The notes: a model not told the origin generated them from the letters alone. Shown: positions 8,730 to 17,931, numbered from the stretch's first letter. The stretch: 64,000 nucleotides of DNA from CAWUEZ02 sp963921355 (GCA_963921355.3 OZ001190.1:2852001-2916000); one strand, 5' to 3'. Numbers and translations: made by a program.

Positions 8730-9152
8730 GGCACTGTCACACCTTCAGGCGATGGGCGTGATGCAGCCTTCGTGTCACAGCGCCGTCTTGAGAGATGGCA
8801 TCATTCCCCACTCACCCAGAGGCGTCCGGTAGAGACCCGTCTATCAGGAAAAGAGTGGCTGGGGGACCTGGATTCGAACCAGGGTTGACGGAGTCAGAGT
8901 CCGCAGTCCTACCGCTAGACGATCCCCCAGCAGGATCGGGAGGGCCGAGGCGCTCCCTTGCGGTGAGGGCGGGCTTTTATCATAGAGCGGGGCGCGGATG
9001 CAAACCCACGAATGGGTCGAACCGCTCTCGGCGTCTCTCACCGATTATCGGCGGAGGATGTCACACAGGCGGTGTCTGAATCGTCATCTCAGCACAGGCC
9101 GCCGGACAGGGCGGCCGCCCACCGACAGGGCCCAAACGAGAGGACACCGCAG
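8730..9152. other. Intergenic region around tRNA-Gln
   Basis: This gap between mtlK and the AhpD-like gene holds the minus-strand tRNA-Gln and otherwise no convincing gene. Bases 8730-8855, between mtlK and the tRNA 3' end, are where an island boundary would fall. No clear hairpin terminator was seen after mtlK. Bases 8930-9152 should carry promoters for the tRNA (minus) and for the AhpD-like gene (plus), but none could be assigned with confidence. Confidence 0.5.
8856..8929 (-). tRNA. tRNA-Gln (anticodon CTG)
   Basis: Read on the minus strand, a 74-base cloverleaf starts TGGGGGA and ends TCCCCCAGCCA with the CCA encoded. The anticodon stem GCGGA/TCCGT holds the seven-base loop CTCTGAC, giving anticodon CTG, which reads CAG glutamine codons. 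The T arm contains GGTTCGAATCC. The U1-A72 first pair and G73 are typical of bacterial tRNA-Gln. The 3' end faces the polyol island. Confidence 0.96.
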
Positions 9153-9587
9153 ATGACCGAGAACACCCAAGCCGTCCAGCACGAGACCCAGATCCCCGAC
9201 CTCATGCGGTACTGGGGCGCCTCCCATCCCCAGATGCACGAGAAGGGGCTGCCCAGCCGGCTGTCGCATCTGATCGAGCTTCGGGTCTCGCAGATCAATG
9301 GCTGCGCCTTCTGTGTGACGCTGCACAGCTCCGACGCCCGCAAGGATGGCGAGACCGACGACCGGCTCGACCGGCTGGCCGTCTGGCGCCATGTTCCGGA
9401 CTTCACCGACGCGGAGAAGGCGGCCTTCGCCTGGGCCGAAGCGCTGACCTACCTGGATCGCGGCACCGATTTCGGCGCGCTGCGGGCAACGCTGCGCGAG
9501 CATTACAGCGAGGAAATGATCTCCCTGATCACCGCCTGTGCCAGCATGATCAACCTTTGGAACCGCATCCAGATCTCCAAGGATTGA
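9153..9587 (+). CDS. AhpD-like carboxymuconolactone decarboxylase family protein
   Basis: A 144-residue protein of the CMD/AhpD fold. The redox centre is visible as GCAFCVTLHSSDARK, a C-x2-C-x3-H motif, and it is preceded by the RLSHLIELRVSQIN helix typical of the family. Members act as thiol-based peroxidases. The start is the ATG at 9153, directly before MTENTQ. The gene lies 5 bases before the ECF41-type sigma factor; that sigma group is known to be encoded beside carboxymuconolactone decarboxylases, oxidoreductases or epimerases and to control them. Confidence 0.88.
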   Translation: MTENTQAVQHETQIPDLMRYWGASHPQMHEKGLPSRLSHLIELRVSQINGCAFCVTLHSSDARKDGETDDRLDRLAVWRHVPDFTDAEKAAFAWAEALTYLDRGTDFGALRATLREHYSEEMISLITACASMINLWNRIQISKD

Positions 9588-9592
9588 CGGCG

Positions 9593-10501
9593 ATGGCAGA
9601 GGGCACCCGATCAAGGCGGGATGCGGACCGGGCAGCGACCGGCGTATTCGAAGCCGCCCGTCCCCGCCTGCTCGGCATCGCGTATCGGATCCTCGGATCC
9701 CGTGCGGAAGCCGAGGACGCGGTCCAGGACACCTTCCTGCGCTGGCAGGCGGCGGAGGTCGACGGCATCGACGCGCCGGTCGCCTGGCTCACCGCCGTCT
9801 GCACCCGGCGCGCGGTCGACATGCTGCGCGCGTCCTATCGCAGCCGGGTCGACTATGTCGGCGTCTGGTTGCCGGAACCGGTTTCGACCGCCGAGAACAG
9901 CACGGCCGAGACCCAACTGGACCTGTCGGCGTCGCTTTCGACCGCCTTTCTGCTGCTCCTGGAGCGTCTGACGCCGCGGGAACGGGCCGCCTATCTGTTG
10001 CACGAGATCTTCGAGATGGATTACGGCGATGTGGCCGCGTCCCTTGCGGTCAACGAGCCGGCCTGCCGCAAGCTGGTCTCGCGCGCCAAGGCCCGGATCG
10101 GTGACGACCGGGTCCGGCACCGCCCGCCGCCGGAGCGTCAGCGCGCCCTGCTGGCGGCGTTCCAGTCCGCCATCCGCACCGGTACGCCCGGATCGCTCGC
10201 CGAGATGCTGACCGATGACGTGCGGCTGGCGGCCGATGGCGGCAGCAAGGTGGCGGCGATCCCCGAGGCTCTCAGCGGTCCCCAGGTGACCGATTTCCTG
10301 ACCGTTCGGCTGCATCGTTGGTGGGACGGCTATGATTGGCTGCCGGCTGTTCTGAACGGGCTGCAGGGCTTCGTGCTGAGGCAGGACCGGCAGACGGTGA
10401 CCGCGGTCTCCTTCGCCTATGATGACGACCGGATCAGCGACATCTTCATCATCCGAAACCCCGACAAGCTGGCCGGGTTGGTGGAGACGCCAGTGCAGTG
10501 A
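9593..10501 (+). CDS. ECF41-family RNA polymerase sigma factor
   Basis: A 302-residue extracytoplasmic-function sigma factor with a C-terminal SnoaL-like extension. Region 2 covers about residues 20-85 and region 4 about 110-170. The hallmarks of ECF41 are visible: WLPEP at 92-96 in the linker, DGGSK at 215-219 (the DGGGR-type motif) and NPDKL at 289-293. In this group the C-terminal extension modulates activity in place of an anti-sigma factor. The start chosen at 9593 lies 5 bases after the AhpD-like gene, so the two are probably one transcript. The inducing signal is unknown. Confidence 0.93.
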   Translation: MAEGTRSRRDADRAATGVFEAARPRLLGIAYRILGSRAEAEDAVQDTFLRWQAAEVDGIDAPVAWLTAVCTRRAVDMLRASYRSRVDYVGVWLPEPVSTAENSTAETQLDLSASLSTAFLLLLERLTPRERAAYLLHEIFEMDYGDVAASLAVNEPACRKLVSRAKARIGDDRVRHRPPPERQRALLAAFQSAIRTGTPGSLAEMLTDDVRLAADGGSKVAAIPEALSGPQVTDFLTVRLHRWWDGYDWLPAVLNGLQGFVLRQDRQTVTAVSFAYDDDRISDIFIIRNPDKLAGLVETPVQ

Positions 10502-10658
10502 CTTGAGCTTGCGGCGACTTGAGGCTGTCCGGCGTTCGCGGGGTGGCCGTCACCGGCGGGCGCGTTTAAAGTGACTGGGACGGGTCGCGGCGCAGGGGCG
10601 CGGCCCACCAAGGAACACGCCTGGAACGGCAATCGACGAACGGAAGGACGGCAGGGGC

Positions 10659-11786
10659 ATGGTCACCAGCGCGGATCGCGCCGGCCGCTCCCGCTCCCAG
10701 GGTCCTGAGCGACGGTCGGTCAACGACCGCGCGGGCGGAACACCATTGCGGGACGGGGCAGTACGCGGCGATCACGGCCGCTTCGCCGGGCCGGTGCCCG
10801 GAGCCGGGCCGCATGATGGACCGGTCCGTTCCCACGACGTGCTCGCCGCCCTCGACCTCGGCACCAACAACTGCCGTCTTCTGGTCGCTCGCCCCCAGCA
10901 CCACCGCCGAAGCTTCCGGGTCATCGACGCGTTCTCGCGGATCGTGCGCCTGGGCGAGGGCATGGGCCGGACCGGATACCTGAGCGACGATGCCATCACC
11001 CGGACCCTGGACGCGCTCCGGGTGTGCAGCTCCAAGATGCGCCGTCGCCGGGTCACCCGGTTCCGCGCCGTCGCGACCGAGGCCTGCCGGCGCGCGACCA
11101 ACAGGGGCGTGTTTCTGGATCGGGTCGAGGAGGAAACCGGGATCGAGCTCGAGATCATCTCGACCGCGGAAGAGGCCGGATTGGCCATGGCCGGTTGCGG
11201 CTCGCTGCTCAATCCCGAGGTACCCGGCGCCCTGGTCTTCGACATCGGCGGCGGGTCGACGGAACTGGCCTGGTCGCGCGGCGAATCCGACGCGGCGCCG
11301 ACGGCGGTCGCCTCGATCCCGATCGGGGTGGTGACCCTGGCGGAGAAATACGGCGGCGACCGCTACGCCGACGGCATCTACGACAGCATGGTCGACGAGG
11401 TCGCGACCGCACTTGCGCCTTATGAGGCGGAACACGGCATCCAGCGCGAGGCCGAGGCCGGCCGTCTGCAGGTGATCGGCACGTCCGGCACCGTGACCAC
11501 GCTGGCCGGGGTTCACCTCGACCTGCCGCGCTACGTCCGTGACCGGGTGGACGGGGTGTTCCTGGAGGTCGACAACACGCTGGAGATCGGCCGGTGGCTG
11601 GCCAGTCTCGACTACGAGGCGCGGGCGGCTCATCCCTGCATCGGCCGCGATCGGGCCGATCTGGTGGTCGCCGGATGCGCGATCCTGGAGGCGATCTGCC
11701 GGCAATGGCCGGTGCCGACCATGCGGGTCGCCGACCGCGGCGTGCGTGAAGGCATCCTGTTCGGCCTGATGGCCGGAAACCGCTAG
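10659..11786 (+). CDS. Ppx/GppA-type phosphatase
   Basis: A 375-residue exopolyphosphatase/guanosine pentaphosphatase family protein of the short alphaproteobacterial form. The ASKHA-fold motifs are LAALDLGTNNCRLLVARP near residue 65, FDIGGGSTEL near residue 195 and GTSGTVTTLAG near residue 275. It could hydrolyse polyphosphate or pppGpp. The first 60 residues are rich in Arg, Gly and Pro and look disordered, so a later start is possible. It ends one base before rlmE begins, as is usual in this group. Confidence 0.88.
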   Translation: MVTSADRAGRSRSQGPERRSVNDRAGGTPLRDGAVRGDHGRFAGPVPGAGPHDGPVRSHDVLAALDLGTNNCRLLVARPQHHRRSFRVIDAFSRIVRLGEGMGRTGYLSDDAITRTLDALRVCSSKMRRRRVTRFRAVATEACRRATNRGVFLDRVEEETGIELEIISTAEEAGLAMAGCGSLLNPEVPGALVFDIGGGSTELAWSRGESDAAPTAVASIPIGVVTLAEKYGGDRYADGIYDSMVDEVATALAPYEAEHGIQREAEAGRLQVIGTSGTVTTLAGVHLDLPRYVRDRVDGVFLEVDNTLEIGRWLASLDYEARAAHPCIGRDRADLVVAGCAILEAICRQWPVPTMRVADRGVREGILFGLMAGNR

Positions 11787-11787
11787 G

Positions 11788-12561
11788 ATGTCGCAGAAAT
11801 CCGGTAGATCGCGGGGCCGCGGGCGGCGCCCGAGCGCGAGCTCTCAGGCCGGCGCGCGGACGGGCAGCGGCAGCCGCCAGGCCACGGTCAAGCTTAAGAC
11901 CGCGCGGGGGCGCACCGCCTCGTCCCAGCGCTGGCTGCAGCGCCAGCTGAACGACCACTATGTCGCGGAGTCGAAACGCCTCGGCTACCGCTCGCGCGCC
12001 GCCTTCAAGCTGATCGAGATCGACGACCGCTTCGGGCTGTTGCGCAAGGGACAGCGGGTGGTCGACCTGGGTGCCGCCCCCGGCGGCTGGACCCAGGTGG
12101 CCGTTCAACGCGTCGATGCGCCGTCACGCGGCCAGGTTGTCGGCCTCGACATCCTCGACATCGAGCCGATCGCCGGGGCCGAGCTGCTGAAGGCGGATTT
12201 CACCGAGCCCGATGCGCCGGAGGCGCTGAAGGCGCGGCTCGGCGGTCCGGTCGATGTCGTGCTGTCGGACATGGCGGCGTCCTCGACCGGTCACCGCAAC
12301 ACCGACCACCTGCGGATCGTCATGCTGGCCGAGCTGGCCCTCGACTTCGCCTTCGAGGTTCTGGCCCCGGATGGCGCCTTCGTCGCCAAGGTGTTTCTGG
12401 GCGGCAGTGAGCGCGACCTGCTGCAGCCGATGCGCCGCGCGTTCCGCCAGGTCCGCCACTTCAAGCCGCCCGCCAGCCGGTCCGAGTCGGCGGAGACCTA
12501 TGTCATCGCCACCGGGTTTCGCGGTCGGCCCGATGAGGGCGGTGAGGACGTCTCGGAATAG
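11788..12561 (+). CDS. rlmE: 23S rRNA 2'-O-methyltransferase RlmE (FtsJ/RrmJ)
   Basis: A 257-residue SAM-dependent methyltransferase expected to modify U2552 in the 23S rRNA A loop. The first 50 residues are a basic Ser/Gly/Arg-rich tail for RNA contact. The SAM site is VVDLGAAPGGWTQVA, and the K-D-K-E catalytic set is seen in RAAFKLIEID, DMAASSTGH, AKVFLGG and SESAETYV. It follows ppx/gppA by one base and precedes guaB by 116 bases. Confidence 0.93.
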   Translation: MSQKSGRSRGRGRRPSASSQAGARTGSGSRQATVKLKTARGRTASSQRWLQRQLNDHYVAESKRLGYRSRAAFKLIEIDDRFGLLRKGQRVVDLGAAPGGWTQVAVQRVDAPSRGQVVGLDILDIEPIAGAELLKADFTEPDAPEALKARLGGPVDVVLSDMAASSTGHRNTDHLRIVMLAELALDFAFEVLAPDGAFVAKVFLGGSERDLLQPMRRAFRQVRHFKPPASRSESAETYVIATGFRGRPDEGGEDVSE

Positions 12562-12677
12562 GCGCGGCGCGGGCTACATAGCGCCCCGCAGAGAGCCCGT
12601 ATTTCCTTCCGATTTTGGTCCCTTGGCTTGGCCGTCGCGCGGTGTATAGTGCGCCGCCACCGACCCCCGGAGGCACC

Positions 12678-14138
12678 ATGGACATTCGCGACGCGCTCAC
12701 TTTCGACGACGTCCTTCTCGAACCCGCTCGCTCGAACGTCCTTCCGGCCAACGTCGATACCCGCACGCGCGTCACCCGCACCGTCGAACTCGGCATCCCG
12801 TTGATGTCGTCGGCGATGGACACGGTCACCGAGAGCCGGCTCGCCATTGCCATGGCCCAGGCCGGCGGGATCGGGGTCGTCCACAAGAACATGGACATCG
12901 AGAACCAGGCCAACGAGGTCCGGGCGGTCAAGAAGTTCGAAGCCGGCATGGTGATCAACCCGGTCACCATCCACCCCGAAGCGACGCTCGCCGAGGCGTT
13001 GGAACTGATGCAGCGCTACGGCATCAACGGGATCCCGGTGGTCCGCAAGCGCAACGGCAAGCTGGCCGGCATCCTGACCCACCGCGACGTGCGGTTCGCG
13101 ACCGATGAGAGCCAGCCGATCAAGGACCTGATGACCAAACGGGTCGTCACGGTCGGCGAGAATGTCTCGCCCGACGAGGCCCGGTCACTGCTGCACAAGC
13201 ACCGGATCGAGAAGCTGCTGGTGGTCGACGGCGACCGGCGCTGCATCGGCCTGATCACCGTCAAGGATATGGAGAAGGCCCAGAGCCACCCGAATGCCGC
13301 CAAGGATGAGAAGGGTCGCCTGCGGGTCGCCGCCGCCACCGGGGTCGGCAAGGAGGGGATCAGCCGGGCCGAGGCCCTGATCGACGCCGAGGTCGACGTG
13401 GTCGTGGTCGACACCGCCCACGGTCACAGCGAAGGCGTGCTGGGCGCGGTCGGCGAGATCCGCAAGCGCGCCAACTACACCCAGATCATCGCCGGCAACG
13501 TGGCGACGGCCGAGGGCGCGAAGGCGCTGATCGACGCCGGCGCCGATGCGGTCAAGATCGGGATCGGCCCCGGATCGATCTGCACCACCCGCATGGTGGC
13601 CGGCGTCGGGGTGCCGCAGCTGACCGCCATCGTCGACGCCGCCGAGGTGTGCCGCGAGGCCGGCGTCCCCTGCATCGCTGACGGCGGCATCAAGTATTCC
13701 GGCGATCTCGCCAAGGCGATCGCCGCCGGGGCCGATTGCGCGATGATCGGCTCGCTGCTGGCCGGCACCGACGAAAGCCCTGGTGAGGTCTATCTCTACC
13801 AGGGCCGGTCCTACAAAGCCTATCGCGGCATGGGCTCGCTCGGGGCGATGGCCCGCGGCTCGGCCGACCGCTACTTCCAGGAAGAGGTCGGCGACACCCT
13901 GAAGCTGGTGCCGGAAGGCATCGAGGGCCAGGTGCCCTATAAGGGGCCGGCATCGGCGGTGGTGCACCAGCTCGTCGGCGGGCTGCGGGCGGCCATGGGC
14001 TATACCGGCAGCGCCTCGATCGAGGACATGCAGCAGAAGGCGCGGTTCCTGCGGATCTCCAGCGCCGGCCTGCGCGAAAGCCATGTCCACGACGTCACCA
14101 TCACCCGCGAAGCGCCGAACTACCGGCCCGGCATGTAG
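12678..14138 (+). CDS. guaB: IMP dehydrogenase
   Basis: A 486-residue inosine-5'-monophosphate dehydrogenase, the NAD-dependent step from IMP to XMP in guanine nucleotide synthesis. It opens with ALTFDDVLLEPARSNVLP, carries two CBS domains (about residues 95-210), and has the active-site loop GPGSICTTRMVAGVG with the catalytic Cys. The YKAYRGMGSLGAM segment precedes the mobile flap. The start is the ATG after a CCCCGGAGGCACC ribosome site. guaA lies 2.2 kb downstream in the same direction, separated by an rRNA methyltransferase and a GNAT gene. Confidence 0.97.
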   Translation: MDIRDALTFDDVLLEPARSNVLPANVDTRTRVTRTVELGIPLMSSAMDTVTESRLAIAMAQAGGIGVVHKNMDIENQANEVRAVKKFEAGMVINPVTIHPEATLAEALELMQRYGINGIPVVRKRNGKLAGILTHRDVRFATDESQPIKDLMTKRVVTVGENVSPDEARSLLHKHRIEKLLVVDGDRRCIGLITVKDMEKAQSHPNAAKDEKGRLRVAAATGVGKEGISRAEALIDAEVDVVVVDTAHGHSEGVLGAVGEIRKRANYTQIIAGNVATAEGAKALIDAGADAVKIGIGPGSICTTRMVAGVGVPQLTAIVDAAEVCREAGVPCIADGGIKYSGDLAKAIAAGADCAMIGSLLAGTDESPGEVYLYQGRSYKAYRGMGSLGAMARGSADRYFQEEVGDTLKLVPEGIEGQVPYKGPASAVVHQLVGGLRAAMGYTGSASIEDMQQKARFLRISSAGLRESHVHDVTITREAPNYRPGM

Positions 14139-14191
14139 GACCGGAACAGCGCCTCCGCGCTTCCCGGCGATTTCAGTATGAGGACCGTTCC

Positions 14192-15508
14192 GTGAGACCT
14201 GCCGGCCGATTGGCGGCTGCGATCGAGATTCTGGATGCCGTGGACGAGACCGGCCGGCCGGCCGACCGGGTGCTGGACCGCTACGTCCGGGACCGCCGCT
14301 TCATCGGCGGCAGCGACCGCTCGGCGATCACCGCCCGGGTCTGGGGCGTGCTGCGCCGCCGCGCCCGGCTGGACTGGTGGATCAAGCGCGCCGGCAAAGG
14401 ACTGAAGCGCACGGCCCGCGGACGCGTTCTGGCCGACCTGGCGCTGCACGACCGTCAGGACATCGCCGGGATCGCCGCGCTGATCGACGGATCGCGGCAT
14501 GCACCGCCCGCCCTTGAGAAGGCCGAAGCCGATTCCCTGCGCCGACTGGTCGGCCAGGACCTGACCGCCGCCGACATGCCGGACCCGGTGCGCGCGGAAT
14601 GCCCGGCCTGGGTCTGGCCCCACATGGTGGAGCGGTTCGACGACGAGGCCGCGGCGGCGCTGGCCGGCCTCGGCGAGGAAGCGTCGTTCGACCTGCGGAT
14701 CAACGCCCTTGGCGGTCAGGACCGCGAGGCGGTGATCGCGGGCCTGGCGGAAGAGGGGGTGCCTGCCGCGCCGACCCCATTGTCGCCGCTCGGGCTGCGC
14801 CTCGATCGCCGCCGGCCGGTCGACCGGATGGCGCTGTTCAAGGCGGGCGTCCTCGAGGTCCAGGACGAGGGCTCGCAGCTGGCAGCTCTGCTGGTCGGGG
14901 CGGCCCCCGGCATGCTGGTGATCGACTATTGCGCCGGGGCCGGTGGCAAGGCGCTGGAGCTCGCCGCCGGCATGAACAACAAGGGCCGGCTGATCCTGTT
15001 CGACGTCTCGAAGGGGCGCCTGGACCGGGCGGCCGTGCGCCTGCGCCGGGCCGGGGTCCACAATGCCGAGCGCCGGGTCCTGGCCGAGGGTGACAAGTCG
15101 GTCAAACGGCTGGCCGGGAAAGCCGACCGGGTGCTGGTCGACGCCCCGTGCTCGGGCACCGGGACGTGGCGGCGCAACCCGGACGCCAAATGGCGCTACG
15201 GCCCCGACGACCTGGCGGCCCTGAAAGAGACCCAGCGCGCGATTCTCGAGCGTGCGGCCAGTCTGGTGAAGCCGGGCGGGTGCCTGATCTACGTGACCTG
15301 CTCGGTGTTGCGCGCCGAGAACGAGGCGGTCGTCGAGGGTTTCCTGGAGGAGACGGTCAGCTATCGGCGGGTGCCGATCGGCGAGGTCTGGGCCGAGACG
15401 ATTCCCGGGATTGCCTGTCCGTCGCCGGACCCCTACCTGACGCTGGCGCCGCATCGCGACGGCACCGACGGGTTCTTCGTCGCGGTCCTGGAACGGGCCC
15501 TGACCTGA
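14192..15508 (+). CDS. rsmB: RsmB/NOP-family RNA m5C methyltransferase
   Basis: A 438-residue RNA cytosine-C5 methyltransferase. The SAM-binding motif is DYCAGAGGKALELA, and the two catalytic cysteines lie in DAPCSGTGTWRRNPD and YVTCSVLRAENE. The N-terminal third resembles the RNA-binding NusB-like part of RsmB, which modifies C967 of 16S rRNA. Location between guaB and guaA is common in this group. The exact target base in this organism is inferred from the family. Confidence 0.85.
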   Translation: MRPAGRLAAAIEILDAVDETGRPADRVLDRYVRDRRFIGGSDRSAITARVWGVLRRRARLDWWIKRAGKGLKRTARGRVLADLALHDRQDIAGIAALIDGSRHAPPALEKAEADSLRRLVGQDLTAADMPDPVRAECPAWVWPHMVERFDDEAAAALAGLGEEASFDLRINALGGQDREAVIAGLAEEGVPAAPTPLSPLGLRLDRRRPVDRMALFKAGVLEVQDEGSQLAALLVGAAPGMLVIDYCAGAGGKALELAAGMNNKGRLILFDVSKGRLDRAAVRLRRAGVHNAERRVLAEGDKSVKRLAGKADRVLVDAPCSGTGTWRRNPDAKWRYGPDDLAALKETQRAILERAASLVKPGGCLIYVTCSVLRAENEAVVEGFLEETVSYRRVPIGEVWAETIPGIACPSPDPYLTLAPHRDGTDGFFVAVLERALT

Positions 15509-15648
15509 TCCGACCACGGGGCGTTTTCACCATGTGGACTCGTCCCCGGACCTGCGCCAGACTTTCCGAACGCAAGGCGAGAAATAGAGCCTGATCCGAT
15601 CTGGTCGCCCCGATCTGATCGGTGAATCAGTCTCTACGATATTCAGAT

Positions 15649-15698
15649 GGAGCAAAATTCACCGTTCAGATCGATTCCATCTGAACGGATTTTGCTCC
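15649..15698. repeat. Long inverted repeat in front of the GNAT gene
   Basis: Arms GGAGCAAAAT+CCGTTCAGAT (15649-15671, split by a 3-base TCA bulge) and ATCTGAACGGATTTTGCTCC (15679-15698) pair over 20 bases around a 7-base loop. A close copy of one arm occurs at 62883-62901, so this looks like a dispersed intergenic element. It ends 19 bases before the GNAT start codon and could affect its expression. Confidence 0.8.
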
Positions 15699-15717
15699 GG
15701 CGGCGCGGGAGGCGACC

Positions 15718-16293
15718 ATGCCCCAGTACGAGGTGTCCATCCGACAGGCGGAGACCGGTGACGCGGTGGGGCTTGCCCATGTCCAGGTCGAAACCTGGCG
15801 GGATTCCTATGTCGGCATCCTGTCCGACGAGGCGCTGCTCGATCTCGACGAGATGCGCGCCGCCATCCGCTGGACCCGGCTGATTTCCACGGTCGAGGAG
15901 CCGGAGCGGCTGTCGGTCGCGCTGATCGATGACGATGTCGTCGGCTTTTGCCACGGCGGCGAGGGCCGCCGCGCGGTGGCCAAGGCGCTGGGCCGGGCCG
16001 GTGAGGCGGCGGAGATCTACGCGCTCTACGTCCATCCGAGCTATCAGGGCCTCGGTATCGGCCGCGCCCTGCTCGGCCATGTCGCCCAGGGGCTGTCCGA
16101 CGACGGCTTCGATTCGCTCACCATTCTCACTCTGGTGGGGAATCGGCACGGCCGGCGCTTCTACAACACGCTCGGCGGCGTGCCGGGCGAGCCGGTCCCG
16201 TCGGTGGTCAGCGGCATCCCGGTCGACCAGATTCCCTACGTTTGGGCTAATATCGACACCCTGGTCCGGCGCATCGAAACTGCCCAGGGCTGA
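15718..16293 (+). CDS. GNAT-family N-acetyltransferase
   Basis: A 191-residue acetyltransferase of the GNAT superfamily. The acetyl-CoA binding loop is visible as LYVHPSYQGLGIGRALLGHV at about residues 100-119, and a second strand follows at SLTILTLVGNRHGRRFY. The N-terminal IRQAETGDAVGLAHVQVETWR segment is common in RimI-like or antibiotic/amine acetyltransferases. The substrate cannot be told. It starts after a long inverted repeat and is inserted between the rsmB-like gene and guaA. Confidence 0.85.
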   Translation: MPQYEVSIRQAETGDAVGLAHVQVETWRDSYVGILSDEALLDLDEMRAAIRWTRLISTVEEPERLSVALIDDDVVGFCHGGEGRRAVAKALGRAGEAAEIYALYVHPSYQGLGIGRALLGHVAQGLSDDGFDSLTILTLVGNRHGRRFYNTLGGVPGEPVPSVVSGIPVDQIPYVWANIDTLVRRIETAQG

Positions 16294-16383
16294 GCCTCGG
16301 CTCGAGTGCCGTGTCCGACGCTTGCCGACCCCCCGGTCCTGGAGTAGCTTCCGGCGCTTCCATCCAGCGCAGTGGGGGCATTC

Positions 16384-17931
16384 ATGGCGGACCGAATTCT
16401 CATTCTGGACTTCGGCAGTCAGGTCACCCAGCTGATCGCCCGCCGGGTCCGTGAGAACGGCGTCTACTGCGAGATCTTCCCCTTCAATGTCGACGAGGCC
16501 CGGATCCGGGAATTTGATCCGGCCGGCGTGATTCTGTCCGGCGGCCCGTCCTCGGTTTACGGTGAGGACGCCCCCCGCGCGCCAGACATCGCCTTCGACC
16601 TCGACGTGCCGGTGCTCGGCATCTGCTACGGCGAGCAGCTGATCTGCCATCAGCTCGGCGGCCAGGTCGAGGCCAGCAGCGAGCAGGAGTTCGGCCGGGC
16701 TGAGATCACCGTCATCGAGACCTGCCGGCTGTTCGACGGCCTGTTCGAGGCCGGCACGGTCGAGCCGGTCTGGATGAGCCACGGCGACAAGATTTCCGCC
16801 ATGCCGCCGGGCTTCAAGGTCGTCGCCATCAGCGGCAACGCGCCGTTCGCCGCCATTGCCAATGACGAGCGGCGGATCTACGGCGTGCAGTTCCACCCCG
16901 AGGTGGTGCACACTCCGCGCGGCCGCGACCTGCTGCGCAACTTCACCCACAAAGTCGTCGGCCTCGCCGGCGACTGGACCATGGCGGCCTTCAAGGAACG
17001 GGCGATCGAGGCGATCCGCGCCCAGGTCGGCAGCGGGCGGGTGATCTGCGGCCTGTCCGGTGGGGTCGACAGTTCGGTGGCCGCCGTGCTGATCCACGAG
17101 GCGATCGGCGACCAGTTGAGCTGTGTGTTCGTCGACCACGGCCTGCTGCGCGCCGGCGAGGCCGAGGAGGTCGACCGACTGTTCCGCCAGCACTACAACA
17201 TCCCGCTGGTCAGCTGCGACGCCAGCGACCTGTTTCTGAAGGAGCTCGACGGCGTCGAGGACCCGGAGGAGAAGCGCAAGATCATCGGCCGGCTGTTCAT
17301 CGACGTTTTCGATGCCGAGGCCCACGAGATCCAGGATGCCCGGTTCCTGGCCCAGGGCACGCTCTATCCCGACGTGATCGAGAGTGTGTCGGTCACCGGC
17401 GGGCCGTCGGTGACCATCAAGTCGCACCACAATGTGGGTGGCCTGCCGGAGCGCATGAAGCTCACCCTGGTCGAACCGCTGCGCGAGCTGTTCAAGGACG
17501 AGGTCCGGGCGCTCGGGCGCGAGCTCGGCCTGCCGGAGACTCTGATCGGCCGCCATCCCTTCCCGGGGCCGGGCCTGGCGATCCGGGTGCCGGGGGCGAT
17601 CACCCGCGACAAGCTCGACATCCTGCGCAAGGCCGATGCGATCTACTTGGAGGAGATCCGCAATGCCGGCCTGTACGACGAGATCTGGCAGGCCTTTGCG
17701 GTGCTGCTGCCGGTGCGCACGGTCGGCGTCATGGGCGATGCCCGGACCTACGACTATGTCTGCGCGCTGCGGGCCGTGACCTCGAGCGACGGCATGACCG
17801 CCGACTACTACCCGTTCAGCCACGAGTTCCTCGGTCGCACCGCGACCCGAATTATCAACGAGGTCCGCGGCATCAACCGGGTGACCTACGACATCACGTC
17901 GAAGCCGCCCGGCACCATCGAGTGGGAGTAG
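16384..17931 (+). CDS. guaA: GMP synthase (glutamine-hydrolysing)
   Basis: A 515-residue GMP synthetase that converts XMP to GMP using glutamine and ATP. The N-terminal class I glutamine amidotransferase has the nucleophile in GICYGEQLICHQLGG and the His/Glu pair in FHPEVVHT. The ATP pyrophosphatase domain has the PP-loop SGGVDSSV, and the C-terminal dimerisation domain ends TYDITSKPPGTIEWE. The start at 16384 gives MADRILILDFGSQ; a start four codons earlier is possible. Confidence 0.97.
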   Translation: MADRILILDFGSQVTQLIARRVRENGVYCEIFPFNVDEARIREFDPAGVILSGGPSSVYGEDAPRAPDIAFDLDVPVLGICYGEQLICHQLGGQVEASSEQEFGRAEITVIETCRLFDGLFEAGTVEPVWMSHGDKISAMPPGFKVVAISGNAPFAAIANDERRIYGVQFHPEVVHTPRGRDLLRNFTHKVVGLAGDWTMAAFKERAIEAIRAQVGSGRVICGLSGGVDSSVAAVLIHEAIGDQLSCVFVDHGLLRAGEAEEVDRLFRQHYNIPLVSCDASDLFLKELDGVEDPEEKRKIIGRLFIDVFDAEAHEIQDARFLAQGTLYPDVIESVSVTGGPSVTIKSHHNVGGLPERMKLTLVEPLRELFKDEVRALGRELGLPETLIGRHPFPGPGLAIRVPGAITRDKLDILRKADAIYLEEIRNAGLYDEIWQAFAVLLPVRTVGVMGDARTYDYVCALRAVTSSDGMTADYYPFSHEFLGRTATRIINEVRGINRVTYDITSKPPGTIEWE

